A stretch of DNA of 64,000 bases, taken from Batkoa obscura (Eukaryota > Entomophthoromycota > Entomophthoromycetes > Entomophthorales > Batkoaceae). The first letter of the stretch is position 1, and every line of letters begins with the position of its first letter. The position numbers were made by a program, and so were the translations under genes. The notes below the pieces were generated by a model. The model saw only the letters and a program-made list of their open reading frames with translations, had not been told where the DNA came from and ran no database searches. The stretch covers positions 1-64,000 of the forward strand of contig JASVEC010000004.1 in assembly GCA_030770535.1 (NCBI GenBank), given 5' to 3'. This document shows positions 22,411-34,584 of this stretch, piece by piece.

Positions 22411-25056
22411 ATGGTAACTACAATATACTTTGACAACACCACACTTATATCGATACTAATAAAATCATTCTATAGTTAAACCCGATACGATTCATTTTAC
22501 TGTTTTATTACTTAATAGCCACCATAACGTGTAATTATTCTATCATCACCTTACTCAGTAGCAAACCTGAGTTTAAAGAGATGATCTATTTACTTCAAGA
22601 ATCTCGTATGATACCCATTATCAATCGGCTAAATGGAACTACTTTATTAGCTTTAACGAATGATAAATTGAAAGATGTAGATAAGTTATACCCAACAAGA
22701 AAAGACAAAGAAGAACTAGTAAGATATCATTTAATGGAAGGTAACTTTACAAAACAACAATTAGTGGATAGCTATAATAACAAAAATTGGTTGGTGGAAA
22801 CTTATTTGTATAAAGAAGAGGGTGTAGAGGGTCTACTGGGGGTAGATCAAGGTCAGAGAGTTAAAGTGGAATATGTTAAGGAAAAGGATAAATTGATGAT
22901 AGGAGATGTAAAAGTAGTTGAAACGGATTTATTGGCCAAAAATGGTAAGTCAGAATTTTATTTAATAAGTGTTAATATATACATGTTTTATTGTTAGGTA
23001 TTATTCATGTTGTTGATGATTATATTATACCACCAGAAAAAGCGAGTAAGTTTTTTATTATGTTTTTTTAATGTTTTGTTCATTTTTTTAGTGGAAATTA
23101 TAAAAAATCACCCCAATTTAACCTATTTTTATGAATGGATTAAAAAGAGTGAAGAAATTGAAACAATAATTAATGAAGGAAAATCAATGAATTTATTTTT
23201 GTTTGAAGATAATTTAATATCAAAAATAATGAACTCAATTGAATTAAATTATTTAAATAATTTAAATTATGCTTTAAAAGATCGATCCTTTTTAGTAAAC
23301 TCTTTTTTGATTAATAATAGTCAACCTCCTGTTATTTATAATCAATATTTTAATAATAATTTATCTTTACCTATTATTACCGTTAATTTGGCAGGTAGTC
23401 CAGTTATTATTAATGGCCTTGATAATAATGTTTATTTTAACCATATGTTATTAAATAGTACCGATATTTTAACTAAAAATGGTAAGTAATATATGATATA
23501 ATACTATTTTAATAACATTTTATTTTGTTTTAGGTGTAATTCATTTATTATCTAAACCACAATTACCATATGGACTTAACTTTGATGGAATGAAATATTT
23601 AGTAGGAATGAATGCGACTAAATTTTATGATTATGCAAAGAATTCAAGTGTGGAAAATTTAATTAATAGTAAAAAGGATAAACATACCATATTAATACCA
23701 CCCAACAATGCATTTGAATTATTGAATAATGATAAGATTAATGAAGATATATTATATTATCATATATTAAAAGGACTACAAAATAGAAGTACATTAAATA
23801 ATACAGGATTAATAATTACAATGTTAGATTCAGATAATGAATTAAAAGTACAACAAAGGATTAAAATTAAACATAGAAACGGAGAGATTATATTGAACGA
23901 TATGTCTAATTTAATAGGAGATACTTACAATATTAAGAATACAAATTTAATACAAATATCTTCACTATTAGAGATACCACCCAATTTATTCAATTATTTA
24001 AATAAGGAAACAGATTTATCAAACTTTTTACAATTGATTAAATCATCCCCTCAATTAGAAGAGTATTTATTAAATTTAACTTCATTTACTGGATTATTTC
24101 CTAATAATATGGCATTTGCTAATGATAATCAAGAGATATTGACAAATTATTTATTAATGAATTCATCAAGTGAATTATTAACTTCTATTATAAAATTTAA
24201 TTTAATTAAATATCCAACATATTCGACAGCATTCGAACATGGGGATTTAAGTTTAATAACATTGTATAATAATACAAAGATTAATGTCAATAGACAAGAC
24301 AATCAAATACAATTTGTTTCAAATACAACCAGTCATTTTGATGGTATACCTATCTTATATGAATCCGATCAATTAGTACGTAGTGGCGTTATTCATAAAA
24401 CAAACCAATTATTAATACCACCAGCATTATTTAATAATTTAACAGCATATCAAATGATTAGAGCTAATTCAGGAAAAACCTTTTTGTATTTAATGAAATT
24501 AGCTAACTTAACTAATTTATTAACAGATAAAGATGGTCCAATAAAAACATTATTAATACCATCGGATGAAGCCTTTTCAAATGTTAATATGACATTATTA
24601 ACAACAAATATTGAATTATTAAATCAAACATTACAATTTCATTTATTAACTGAAAGATTACCAATTCATTTAAATTCATTAAATAGATTAATATCTATTC
24701 CAACGATTTCTAATACATTAAAAAACTTAAAGATATTGTTTTTACCAAACAATAAGCTATCGGATAATAACTTTAAAAATAACAAAATTCATATACGTAC
24801 TGAAGGTGCTCCTGCTCCTTTATATCAATTTGAAGCTAGTATTTTAACCTCTGGACAAGCTTACGATATGTCAATTGCAATTATGGATAGTGTATTATTT
24901 ATTCCTCCAATAGATAATAAATATTCTTTATTGAGTTTGTTTAGAGATTTCGTATTAGCTATTGGTGGTTTAGGTACTCTTTATGGAGTTGGGCATTTGG
25001 CTTATTATAGGTATTTTCCAATCAGAGCAAATGGCTATCAGCCTATTGAAAATTAA
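22411..25056 (+). CDS. Multi-fasciclin (FAS1) membrane protein, Fsc1-like
   Basis: I predict that the first coding exon is just ATG (22411-22413), followed by an intron at 22414-22475. That gives a good signal peptide (MLNPIRFILLFYYLIA...), with no other in-frame ATG before residue 40. Three more introns lie at about 22946-22997, 23048-23091 and 23484-23534. The lumenal part has several FAS1 repeats, each with a YHL/YHI-type H-box and a following GVIHLL or GIIHVVDDYI strand (for example YHLMEGN, YHILKG, FHLLTERLP). A single C-terminal transmembrane helix (FVLAIGGLGTLYGVGHLAYY) and a short tail end IRANGYQPIEN. The layout matches fungal vacuolar FAS1 proteins such as fission yeast Fsc1, needed for autophagosome-vacuole fusion. 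Function by analogy. Confidence 0.85.
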
Positions 25057-25389
25057 GAGTATGTATGGTTGTACATTTTTATTTTATGATTTTTTATTTA
25101 ATAAATATTTTTTTATATGCATATGCCTAGGTTAGTAATGAGTGAATGTTTTAGTTTTATAAAGAGTTGATAACAGATATCGTTTTATAAATACGAAATA
25201 AAATTTTACTTTGTAGTTTAGATCTTGGTATAACATTAAACAAGTTTTGATAAAAATGCCTTAGATAAAATTTAAAAAAGGCTTGTTTAGTTTGGATCAG
25301 TAATATAGATTATTAAAACACCTCAAAATGAAGTATCGAATATTTGAAATTCTCTAAAAACATATTTTATTTACAGCATATTAAATTAT
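25057..25389. other. Convergent intergenic region
   Basis: Spacer between the converging fasciclin and CsbD-like genes; no gene or recognisable repeat. Confidence 0.5.
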
Positions 25390-25689
25390 TTAAGAGTTCA
25401 TTTCCTTCTTAGCATCACCACGTAACTTGGAAGCTTTACCTTCAACTTGCATTTGTTCATTACCAATAGCTGAACCAACAGTATCTTTTGCGCTTCCTTT
25501 AAAACTATCTTTAGCACCTTCGGCATAACCCTTAGCTTGAGCAGCTTTATATTCAGCATCACCTTTAGTTCTTTGGGCAGCACCTTTAGCTTCAAGAGAA
25601 TGATTACCAAGAACAGAGCCTACGTTTTCTTTAATAGCTCCAATGGTATAGTTGACATTAGCATTGATTTTGGATGGACCTTCAGACAT
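25390..25689 (-). CDS. CsbD-like stress protein
   Basis: 99 residues, no intron. Two similar halves: INANVNYTIGAIKENVGSVLGNHSLEAKGAAQRTKGDAEYKAAQ and AKDTVGSAIGNEQMQVEGKASKLRGDAKKE are read as CsbD repeats, in which GxVxGNxxLxxEGKAxxxxGxAxx is the usual pattern. Such hydrophilic Ala/Gly/Lys-rich proteins are known in bacteria and fungi as general-stress proteins of unknown mechanism. Codons are much richer in G+C than the surrounding DNA, as expected of a highly expressed gene. Family assignment is good, function open. Confidence 0.88.
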   Translation of the reverse strand: MSEGPSKINANVNYTIGAIKENVGSVLGNHSLEAKGAAQRTKGDAEYKAAQAKGYAEGAKDSFKGSAKDTVGSAIGNEQMQVEGKASKLRGDAKKEMNS

Positions 25690-26327
25690 TTTTGGTTTTT
25701 AGTTTGATAGTTAATAATGTTATTTATTATTTATTTGTTTTTGTTTTATAATTTATTGTAATGTTATATTGCTTGTTTTTATACTATTCCCTATTTTTTC
25801 TAAATGAAAATGACCTCATTATTACCATTTAGTTTCTACTAACTAAATGCTTCTAAATTTTATGTAATTAAAAATTAAATTATTAATATTTTATTATTAT
25901 TGTTTCGTCATTTCTATTCACCTTCACTTTATATGTTTTAATTTACCATCTAAAAGCAGCTATAGGAACTAATTGGGAATAACTATAAATTAATAATAGT
26001 TAATTGGTATATATTTTTGTTGATTATATTAAAAATATGAACTGAATTCCACAATATACATGTTTTGTTTTACTTTTTTTACTAATTTTTTATATTTTAT
26101 GCTATATGAAAATGGACAAAAATCAAATGTAAAAACATTCCCAAATCTTTATTAAACTCTGGTCCAATTGAACAATATTTTAAACCAGTACTCAAAAAGT
26201 TAAAAATAAGTTATTTCCTATTTAGAATTCCATTTAATAGACTAAAGAAATGGACAAATAGATGAATTTAAAAAAGACATCGTTAAATGGTTTTTGTTCA
26301 AAAACTTGCAAACTTAATTTTAAGAAA

Positions 26328-26425
26328 TGGGGATGTTTTTTGGCTTCATCGCTTTTTCCATTTTTTAAGCGCTATTTGAGTGGAAAAATTGTTAGTAAAA
26401 TTCTTGAACATAAAAATACATCCCA
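26328..26425 (+). mobile_element. Short TIR element (MITE family A)
   Basis: Starts TGGGGATGTTTTTTGGCTTC, carries AAGCGCTATTTGAGTGGAAA and ends ATACATCCCA. Flanks are AA rather than the usual TA. Confidence 0.85.
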
Positions 26426-27201
26426 AATGGTAAACAATTACTAGTTGGTTAGCAAGTAATAGTTTATAAATTGGCAAACTTGGAAAATAGATTGGCAAAG
26501 TTAAATAAAAATACTGTAAGTTACTTTTTTTTTACTGTCTTTGTGAAATATTGGTTTATCAGCTCTCGGATTAATTATAACATAACAATCATCTAACTTG
26601 TTTACAAAACTGGTTGTAATCTTGTAATCAATTTGACCGTGATTCATGTAGTATGATCAATTTAGAGCTCCTCATTTAGATTTTCTGTGAAAATTTATAT
26701 CGCCTAATTACAAAGAACTTATTGTCCACGTTTTAATGTTCATACTTGGCAACCATAATAAGGGATAGCTGCTGTCATATTCCTTATGTATAGCCACCAA
26801 GTTGGAGTATAAAAGAGATTTTTCAACATGATAACTCGAGGCTTTTTAATTGAATTACTCCCTAATATCGTACCATTAATAAAGCCACTAAGTCTTTCTG
26901 ACAATATCTTACGTAGATTTTACAGTAAAATCTTCTACTCTATTTGTTTTACATAGTTCATAGCCTATTCCACACTATCCTTACTAATTTAAGTCTACCT
27001 TAGTTAGATAAACTAAGACTGTTCGACTCAAGGCAAGTTAATCAAGCAAGGACTGCTTTTAACTCCAACCACTGAGTACCAGCTTTCACATCTTTATAAG
27101 CGTCCTGATATAATTATAAATAAAAATAATATTAATAATACTTATACTATTAAAAAAAATTGAATTTTAACAAAAACTAAATCTATTATAAGTAAAATAT
27201 T

Positions 27202-27301
27202 TGAGGATATTTTTTTTGTTTAAGAGTTTTACCAACAATTTTTCCACTCAAGTAGCGCTCAAAAGATGGAGAAGGTAATGAAGCCAAAAAAAATATTCCC
27301 A
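27202..27301 (-). mobile_element. Short TIR element (MITE family A)
   Basis: Reverse-orientation copy from TGAGGATATTTTTTTTG to ATATTCCCA, with the core TCCACTCAAGTAGCGCTC. It lies 30 bp from the next copy, head to head. Confidence 0.8.
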
Positions 27302-27330
27302 TTTAAAAAATAGTAAAAGACTTCAACATA

Positions 27331-27417
27331 CGGGGATATCTTTCTTGGCTTCATTACTTTTCCATCTTTTGAGCGGAAAAATTGTTAGTAAAATTTTTAA
27401 ACACAAATACATCCCCA
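27331..27417 (+). mobile_element. Short TIR element (MITE family A), internally shortened
   Basis: Starts CGGGGATATCTTTCTTGGC and ends ACATCCCCA. About 12 bp around the GCGCTATTT part of the core are missing compared with the other copies. Confidence 0.8.
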
Positions 27418-29912
27418 TATTAATATCTAATATTTCCAACTTTTTTTATATAATTTGATAAAAATTTTGATTAAATTTTAAAAAAATATAATATAATATA
27501 TCATCTTTTATAAAATTATTAGTTTACAATTATTTATAAACTGACTTACAAAAACTATAAAAAAGGTATAAAATTACTAATAACTTGAAGTAAAAATGTA
27601 TTTTAATAAAATACTTTTTCATTAATAGTAAATTTTACTTTATTATTTCTTTTAATATATTATTAAAAATATATATATAATAATGAAAATTAAATATAAT
27701 AAATATTTTATAAAGTATAATAACTTTTTATAAATTAATTTAAATATTTAGTATTATTATTCTAATATAAATATAGTAATATTTTTTATTTATCTTTTTT
27801 ACTATTTTTTAATTCAGAAATTAACTAATCCAGCTATTTAAGTTTGAATGTGCATTAACAAATAAGGAATTTTATAACCAATTATTTGTTTTATCACGCT
27901 GATTTGAGGCTTATTGATTTAGTTTTTGTTTTAAATGAACGGTTAGCTAGTAGACATTCAAGTTTGAACAATATACTAGTTACTTTTTAAATTTAAAAAA
28001 ATAGTAAAAAGACAATTGGTAAAAAGCATCCTCATTTTATTTATAGATTTGTTTTTTAAGGTTTCAAACATTATCAAGTGAGAAACTGTTTATAGGATTA
28101 TCAAATAAAAAGACATGTTTATATATTTTTAAGAAACCAGTTAAAACCTTTTAGACTTTAGGCTACTAAAAAAATGATTAAATAATAAAAAGAAAAAAGC
28201 TCCATTTTTATTTAATTTTATAGTCAAAATTCAACCCTAGAATATTTAACTAGGGATAAGGAGAGATTAAATAACTAAAAAGTCAATAGCTAAAATTTGA
28301 TATTTTAAATAAAACAAAGTTTTATTTTATTGCTTTATTGCTTTAAATTTACTATACAAAATTGCCCAAAACTGGACAATTTGGTGATACGAAAATATTA
28401 ATTCATTCTCTTTTTTTCAATCTCCCTAATTTTCAAAAAAGGTGTAACAAAGTAATTGAGGTTTTGATACTTTTAAATTTAAAAAAAATTAATTCATAAT
28501 TTACTTAGAAGAATTAATATCATATTGTTTGATATCAAACGATTTTAGCAGCTTTAAATATAAAAAGTGGTATACAAAGGTGTCATGATAGTATAAATTT
28601 TTGAAAATGTTTGATTTTGTGTTTAGTGTTGAGTAAAATAGTTTTGAATAGTGATTGACAATAAAAATTAAAAAAGAATAGATTTATTCATAATTTCAAC
28701 TTTTAATGCAAATTTAATTAATTTTTTATTTGTTGAAATTTTTTAGTTATTGCCACTTCAAACCAAGGTCTTAATTTAGTTGAAATGACGTAGTTTTATA
28801 TTGAAATTAAAATAAAGCTTTAAAATCCTTAATCCTTAATTAACATTATCGATTTTTGTTTAAAATACTATCATGATAAAATAAACTTTTAATAATATAT
28901 CAATTGTATTTTTAATTTAATATTTTAATAAAATTTTAAATAAATCTTTATTAATAAATCAAATATTTATATCAATACTAATAAAAGCAAATTTTAAGTT
29001 TTAAACTAATTTAAGTTAAAAGTCGCTTTTAAAGCAATATTTATTTTACTTAGCCAATAATACCCTTAGTTGTTTAGGTTTTAAGGTAAAAAAACAGGTA
29101 TGACCTCAAAAATAATTACTCTTTTAATAAGGTGTTTGTAATGGTAAAGTATGTCTAAAATGTTTCATGGGAGGAAAATAGTTATAAGTCTAAAAAGGCA
29201 CTTAATGTGCATATTTTATAATACAACCACTTTTCTGTCTATTGAGTTGAGTTTGAATAAATCAGAATATTATATTCTAGTTTAAATTTTAATTAATTTT
29301 AACTGTAAAATAAAACGGATTCTATAAAGTTTTAGCATAATAAACAATAAAAAATACTGGAGTAAAAAATAGGAAAGTAAAATCGGTTTGAACATCTTTT
29401 TAATAAAATGCAAGTTGTAAACTAATCAGCATAAGGTTATATGTTTTCCCCAGAATTTACTTCATAAAAGTAGCTTTTTTATAATCATACTAAATCGTTC
29501 ATGTTTAATATTACTGGCCCATTCAAATTTAAGGAGCAAATCATGCAAATGATATTCTTTTAAACTCCCAATAATAATGGATATAAAGTAGCTAAAATTA
29601 CAGGGATCCTAAAAAAAGGTAAATAAGATCTTAAAAACTATCTCCATTTCTTTTAGTTTAATTTGTTATGATTTAAAACTTTTGATAATTTATTTATTTA
29701 TACTTATATTAACATTAACTTATCGCACGATTTTAAATTATTTTACTTGTCTCCAAATTTTACGATAATATACTAAAATTTGCATTAAATCAGAGTGAGT
29801 ATTAATATTATACAATCTATAAGCTATATGCCTTAAGTTTTATCATATATGCTAATAGCTATAATCCGCTTATTTACTATTTCTAATATTATTTATATAG
29901 TTATAGCAAAAG

Positions 29913-31024
29913 ATGAAAAATAGTAATGAAAAGGAAGAAATCAACGAACAGAAGAGGGGTTCAACAAATCAAAGTCAAACTTATGAGTATAATAATGCTT
30001 ATGACCCTGAGTATAATCCACTACCATTGTCTTCATTATCAAAAAATCAAATCAATTATTCAACATTAAAAGATTTTATTGATCAAAAGGACTTAAAATT
30101 AAACGAAAACACCCTCAAGCGAATTAAAGTGGCCCAGGATGGTAGAATTGTATTAGCAAGGAAGGGCAACCCCCACGTTTCTAGTGCTTGTCTTAACTGT
30201 AGAAAATCTCATTTAGCATGCGACTGTAATTCATTTGACATAATTAATCCAAGTTTAACTCTTTATTAGTGAACAGGCCATGTAATAGATGTATAACATC
30301 AAATAAACAAGACAGTTGTTTTGATACCTTACATAAGAAACGAGGAAGGCCAAGGCGTAGAGAAGCTACACCAGTAAAATCAAAACGTTCAACATTAAGT
30401 CTAGCAGTTGAGGAGGCTGCTATGACTTCTGTATATCCAAATATGATCACTCCATTTGAGCTTAAAGGTTACCATGATGATTACATTAAAAGGTATAATA
30501 ATTTTTATTATGACCATCATAATAGCCATCCTTATTTAACTGCTAGGCCTATATTACCGAAGTATAATAATTACTCAGTATTCTCCAACCCATTCAATAA
30601 AATGAAACTAAGTCCTACTGATCTAACGCATGAGAATGAAGAGCTAATGTTGACACTGAATAATGAAGATATATGTACAAATGTAGAAGGAACCACTTCA
30701 TTTTGCGGATTTAAATCATCCCAATTACTTGGAACTAATGTTATGGATATGATACATCCCAATGACAGAAATAAACTCAGGACTAAAATGAGTCAAATCA
30801 CAAATGGACAAGATACATCATTAGAAATGGATCCTAAGGCTATCATCCTAGACGATACATATGCAGAGGTTGATCTGCACTTTTTAGGATCGACAAACGA
30901 ATATCATTTAATAACAGCAAGGTTAAGCCATAGTAATGGAAGCATATGCTTAAATATTAAGAAGTTCGACTTGGACATTTTGTTGCGTAAAAGCCATAAA
31001 GGCAGTCCAACTCTCTTCTTATAA
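29913..31024 (+). CDS. Zn2Cys6 transcription factor with C-terminal PAS-like domain
   Basis: Two exons; the intron at about 30228-30271 falls inside the zinc cluster. Spliced, the cluster reads ACLNCRKSHLACDLNRP then CNRCITSNKQDSC, giving all six cysteines of a Gal4-type binuclear cluster, followed by the basic KKRGRPRRRE. A long Ser/Asn/Tyr linker leads to a PAS-like region near residues 240-320 (DICTNVEGTTSFCGFKSSQ, then MDMIHPNDRNKLRTKMSQI, then ITARLSHSNGS). The layout recalls fungal regulators such as yeast Ert1/Rds2 that control gluconeogenesis, and the many Zn2Cys6-PAS proteins of early-diverging fungi. Nuclear DNA-binding is secure; target genes are not visible. Confidence 0.88.
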
Positions 31025-31173
31025 TTGTAAATCCAATAAAATTTTAAAGCCTTTTAAATATTGTATGCTATTAGTTTTAGTAAAGTTTAGTTTATTCATT
31101 ATAGCATTTAAACTTTTAGTTATTCATATCAAAGTTAAACATTAAAAAAAAACCGTTTTTCAAGAACAATATT

Positions 31174-31272
31174 TGGGGATATTTTTTTTGTTTAAGAATT
31201 TACCAACAATCTTTCCGCTCAAATAGTGCTTAAAAAATGGAAAAAGTAATGAAACCAAAAAAAACATCCCCA
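31174..31272 (-). mobile_element. Short TIR element (MITE family A)
   Basis: Reverse-orientation copy from TGGGGATATTTTTTTTG to ACATCCCCA, with the core TCCGCTCAAATAGTGCTT. Flanked by TT on each side. Confidence 0.85.
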
Positions 31273-32083
31273 TTTTATACTTTAGAAAATAAGCTTCTGC
31301 CTTAGGAATTATCAATAAGAGTTTAATTTAGCCTTGTCAAGAGTTTGTCATGAATTGAGTTTTAAGTTGTAAATCACAAAAAAATTATTTTGTAGCACTT
31401 CTAAGCTATGGCTATAACTATTTGTATATTATTGGCTTTTTGGTATTAAACGTTAAGTAATGCTTAGATCATTATGATTATAAGTTTCTATGGTTATATA
31501 TTTGAAGGACGGGAAAAAACTGACTGTAAAAAATCCTTGTTATTCTTTTAGTTGCCCAAATATTTAAGTGGGCTCTCCTTTACCATAGTGATCATTTAAG
31601 TGGCGTTAAACTAACAAGCCCTTATAATTTTTTAGTTCAAAAAAGCAAACATGAAATATAAACTCAAATGGTATTCAATTTATTTTAATATAAAAATGAA
31701 TCTTATCTAATTTTACAAAATCCTGAAAAGCATTGATTGTTCCAGTAGTTATATAAAATACAAAAGGATAAACTAAAACAAGATTTAAAGGAGTATGATT
31801 TAATTCAACTTTAAAATCTGGAAAATAATCGTTTAAAATGTAGGTAACTTTTTTGATTATGTAAATTTCATTAATAAATAAAAGAATATAGGTTTTGGAC
31901 TTTAAGTTTTCAATATATTATTGCATCTTAGATTTTTTATTTTAATTATCTTTGAAACTGGGTATTATAGTATCTAGCTTACAAATACAAATATTGGATT
32001 CAAAATTAAAACAGTATCGTCTATCTAGATACTATTTACTATTAGCTTACTAGAAGCCAATTATCTGGGTCGTCTACTATATA

Positions 32084-32183
32084 TAGGGATGTATTTTTAT
32101 GTTTAATAATTCTACTACTAATTTTTCCACTCAAATAGCGCTTAAAAAATGGAAAAAGTGATGAAGCCAAAAAAACACCCTCA
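32084..32183 (-). mobile_element. Short TIR element (MITE family A)
   Basis: Reverse-orientation copy from TAGGGATGTATTTTTATG to ACACCCTCA, flanked by TA. It lies upstream of the decayed F-box gene and faces the copy at 34138-34237. Confidence 0.85.
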
Positions 32184-32718
32184 TATATGAGGTTTTGAAG
32201 TATTACACTATTTAGTTTAAAATAATAAAGATGTAAGTGTTTTATTATCTATCTTTAATGCTAAACCAAGTCTTCTTTATAACACTATTAAATTGACATT
32301 ACCAATTAATAATCATAAATGACTTTGTTTTCTTAACATTGTGAAAATTTTAATTGAAACTTTAACTGTAAAATTAAGTCCATCAATAGTATACTATTGT
32401 ATAAAAATAAATTAAAGGTAACAAAATAAGCAAATAAATACCAAATAAATAGATTATTATCAAAATAGCTTTATTGAAGTAAAGAAAATACATAATTTAA
32501 TTAAGCTAAATGTACAATACTATACTTATTTAAAAAACTAGATTTATAGTTATTAAATTATTATTATTCAATAGTTAAACAAAATATTACAATCAGCTAA
32601 TACCATTATATAATTATTGTAATAATCTAGTTGAAAGCTTGTTTATAAAATTAAACTACAAATTAAACAAGTAAAGATCAAGATAACTGTTTCTCTCTTT
32701 ATTTTATTATATTTCAAT

Positions 32719-34013
32719 ATGGTATTAAGCTTTGAGTTTTTATCCGGGATCCTCTTAGAAGTGATTTTCAAATTATTAGATTTGGAGGAATTGCTTGATT
32801 TATTTTTTCTGAGTGAGTATTTATTCAAGGTAGTCAGTAGGGTCATTGAATGCAATTTGCTATACTCAGCTTATAATAAAAATAAATCTGATGAGGTTGG
32901 AAAGTATCAAAAAAGATTTATTAAAGAAAACAAATCATTCATGAAACGCATAAGTGTGGATAATTTACGTATCAAATGTTCAAGTGATTTTCCAAACTTA
33001 GTGTCTTGTTATTATGTCAATAGACCTTATATTATTCATAATATTGACACGGAATTTAAATTACCAAAACTAAAAAGAATCGAATTACTTGCTCTGGATG
33101 ATTATATTAGCATACCAAAGTCATTTGAACATTCTTTAAATCAACTTGAAGTAGTCAAAGTTAAAGGAGCTAATATTAGTATTGAACATACTATTGAATA
33201 TTTAAATTCAAATAAGTTAAAGTCGGTTGATATAGTTTCTACTAATTCTTTACATTTGAATGTATTATATGTAATTAAAGTAAAGTATAGTAAGTTGGAA
33301 CCATTGTATTTAATACTTATGTGTTTTTATTCTAGTGCGGAAAATGGTACTAATATGAATTTCCTTTCTAGTATAAAATTAAATGTAGAAGGAAAGCTTG
33401 ATTTTGGTATTAAATGGTTTGGTGACTTAAAAAACTTGAAGAGTATAAAGTTAGCAGATGCCTCCAATAACTTTTTAAAATTCGATATTGAATATAATAA
33501 CATAAAATTAATTGATAATAGTAATATTGAAGGATTGGGCTATTTTGATTTGAACTGCTCATTCAACTATGATTTTTTAAAGTTATCAGCTTAAAAGAAG
33601 TTTATGTTGTTGGATTATCTAAAAAGTATTAAATTCAATTTCTTTGCTACCAAACATTAGTACTACCCAATTTAATGATTCGAACTTCAACAAAGAAGTA
33701 TTTAATAAGTTTAGTCTAACCAATGGTGAGAAATACTTTGATCAAGTGTAATTCCATAAAAGAAATTACGCTAGTTATTTCAATCTTACATTTGTAGAGC
33801 TTTTTTATATATTATCCTTTTTTGCCAACGTTGAAGTATTGAGAGTTGAAAAATCTACAATTAGAGAGGGCGGAAGCCTAGGATGGCTTATCAGCTTATT
33901 ACTCCCTTAGTGCTTATTTTGACTTCTAAACCAGATATGAATCCAGCATTGACTAGTATACTAAGAGCAATTCCAAACTTAATTTGGATAAAATGTAGTT
34001 ATCCTTGTCAATA
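32719..34013 (+). pseudogene. Decayed F-box/LRR-like gene
   Basis: The first 291 codons (32719-33594) are open. They start MVLSFEFLSGILLEVIFKLLDLEELL, an F-box-like helix pair, and continue with Leu/Ile-rich irregular repeats (LPKLKRIELLALDDYISIP; LNQLEVVKVKGANISIEH; LKNLKSIKLADASNNF), as in F-box/LRR proteins. Similar coding sense continues past the stop at 33592-33594, but only by changing frame: LKEVYVVGLSKKY, then LNSISLLPNISTTQF, then FVELFYILSFFANVEVLRVE, then SKPDMNPALTSILRAIPNLIW. At least three shifts or stops are needed, and no GT-AG intron that I tried repairs them. I therefore call it a pseudogene; a truncated but working 291-residue protein is possible. Confidence 0.65.
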
Positions 34014-34584
34014 AACCTGCTTTATTAATACGTTGCATTTTGACAATTAAGATACTTCCTTTTTTAATTTTTTAAACTATTTAATATAAACTGCTTATTA
34101 CTAAAATTATAAACATTCGAAATAATAGACTATTATATGAGAATATTTTTTTTGGTTTCATTACTTTTTCCATTTTTTAAGCACTATTTGAGCGGAAAGA
34201 TTGTTAGTAAAATTCTTAAACAAAAAATACATCCCCATATACAATTTTACTAAAACATTCATACTTTTGAGTTTGATAGTTGTATAAATTTCAGGAAATT
34301 TCTTTTATTAATTATGATATTATATTATCTCATGTCTATAAAAAAGGCCAAAGACTATAATTTATCTTATGTCATCTAGCCTCTCAATAGTTGAATACCT
34401 TTTAGATTATACTATTTAACAAAATATAAAAACAACAGTGATAGTATACATTTTATTCATTGTTTTATTTTAAAATGGTACTTTATGAGAATTATTATAC
34501 TGTAAAAGAATGCAATTATTATAGAGGACTAAGAGCCTATTTAATTCAAACAACGAGATGTTTCATAGATGAAATAAATTTATT
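34014..34584. other. Intergenic with a MITE
   Basis: Apart from the family A element at 34138-34237 nothing is recognised. Confidence 0.6.
34138..34237 (+). mobile_element. Short TIR element (MITE family A)
   Basis: Starts TGAGAATATTTTTTTTGG, has the AAGCACTATTTGAGCGGAAA core, ends ACATCCCCA, and TA flanks both ends. Confidence 0.87.

Larger units (their letters stand above)
25690..29912. other. Gene-free tract of about 4.2 kb with several MITEs
   Basis: No gene that I can support. It contains three family A elements (26328-26425, 27202-27301, 27331-27417), a possible lone end near 28020-28034 (AAGCATCCTCA), and a less AT-rich, ORF-poor patch at about 26550-27110. The remainder looks like unconstrained AT-rich DNA. 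Confidence 0.6.
31025..32718. other. Gene-free tract with two MITEs
   Basis: Holds family A copies at 31174-31272 and 32084-32183. I see no other gene or repeat. Confidence 0.6.
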
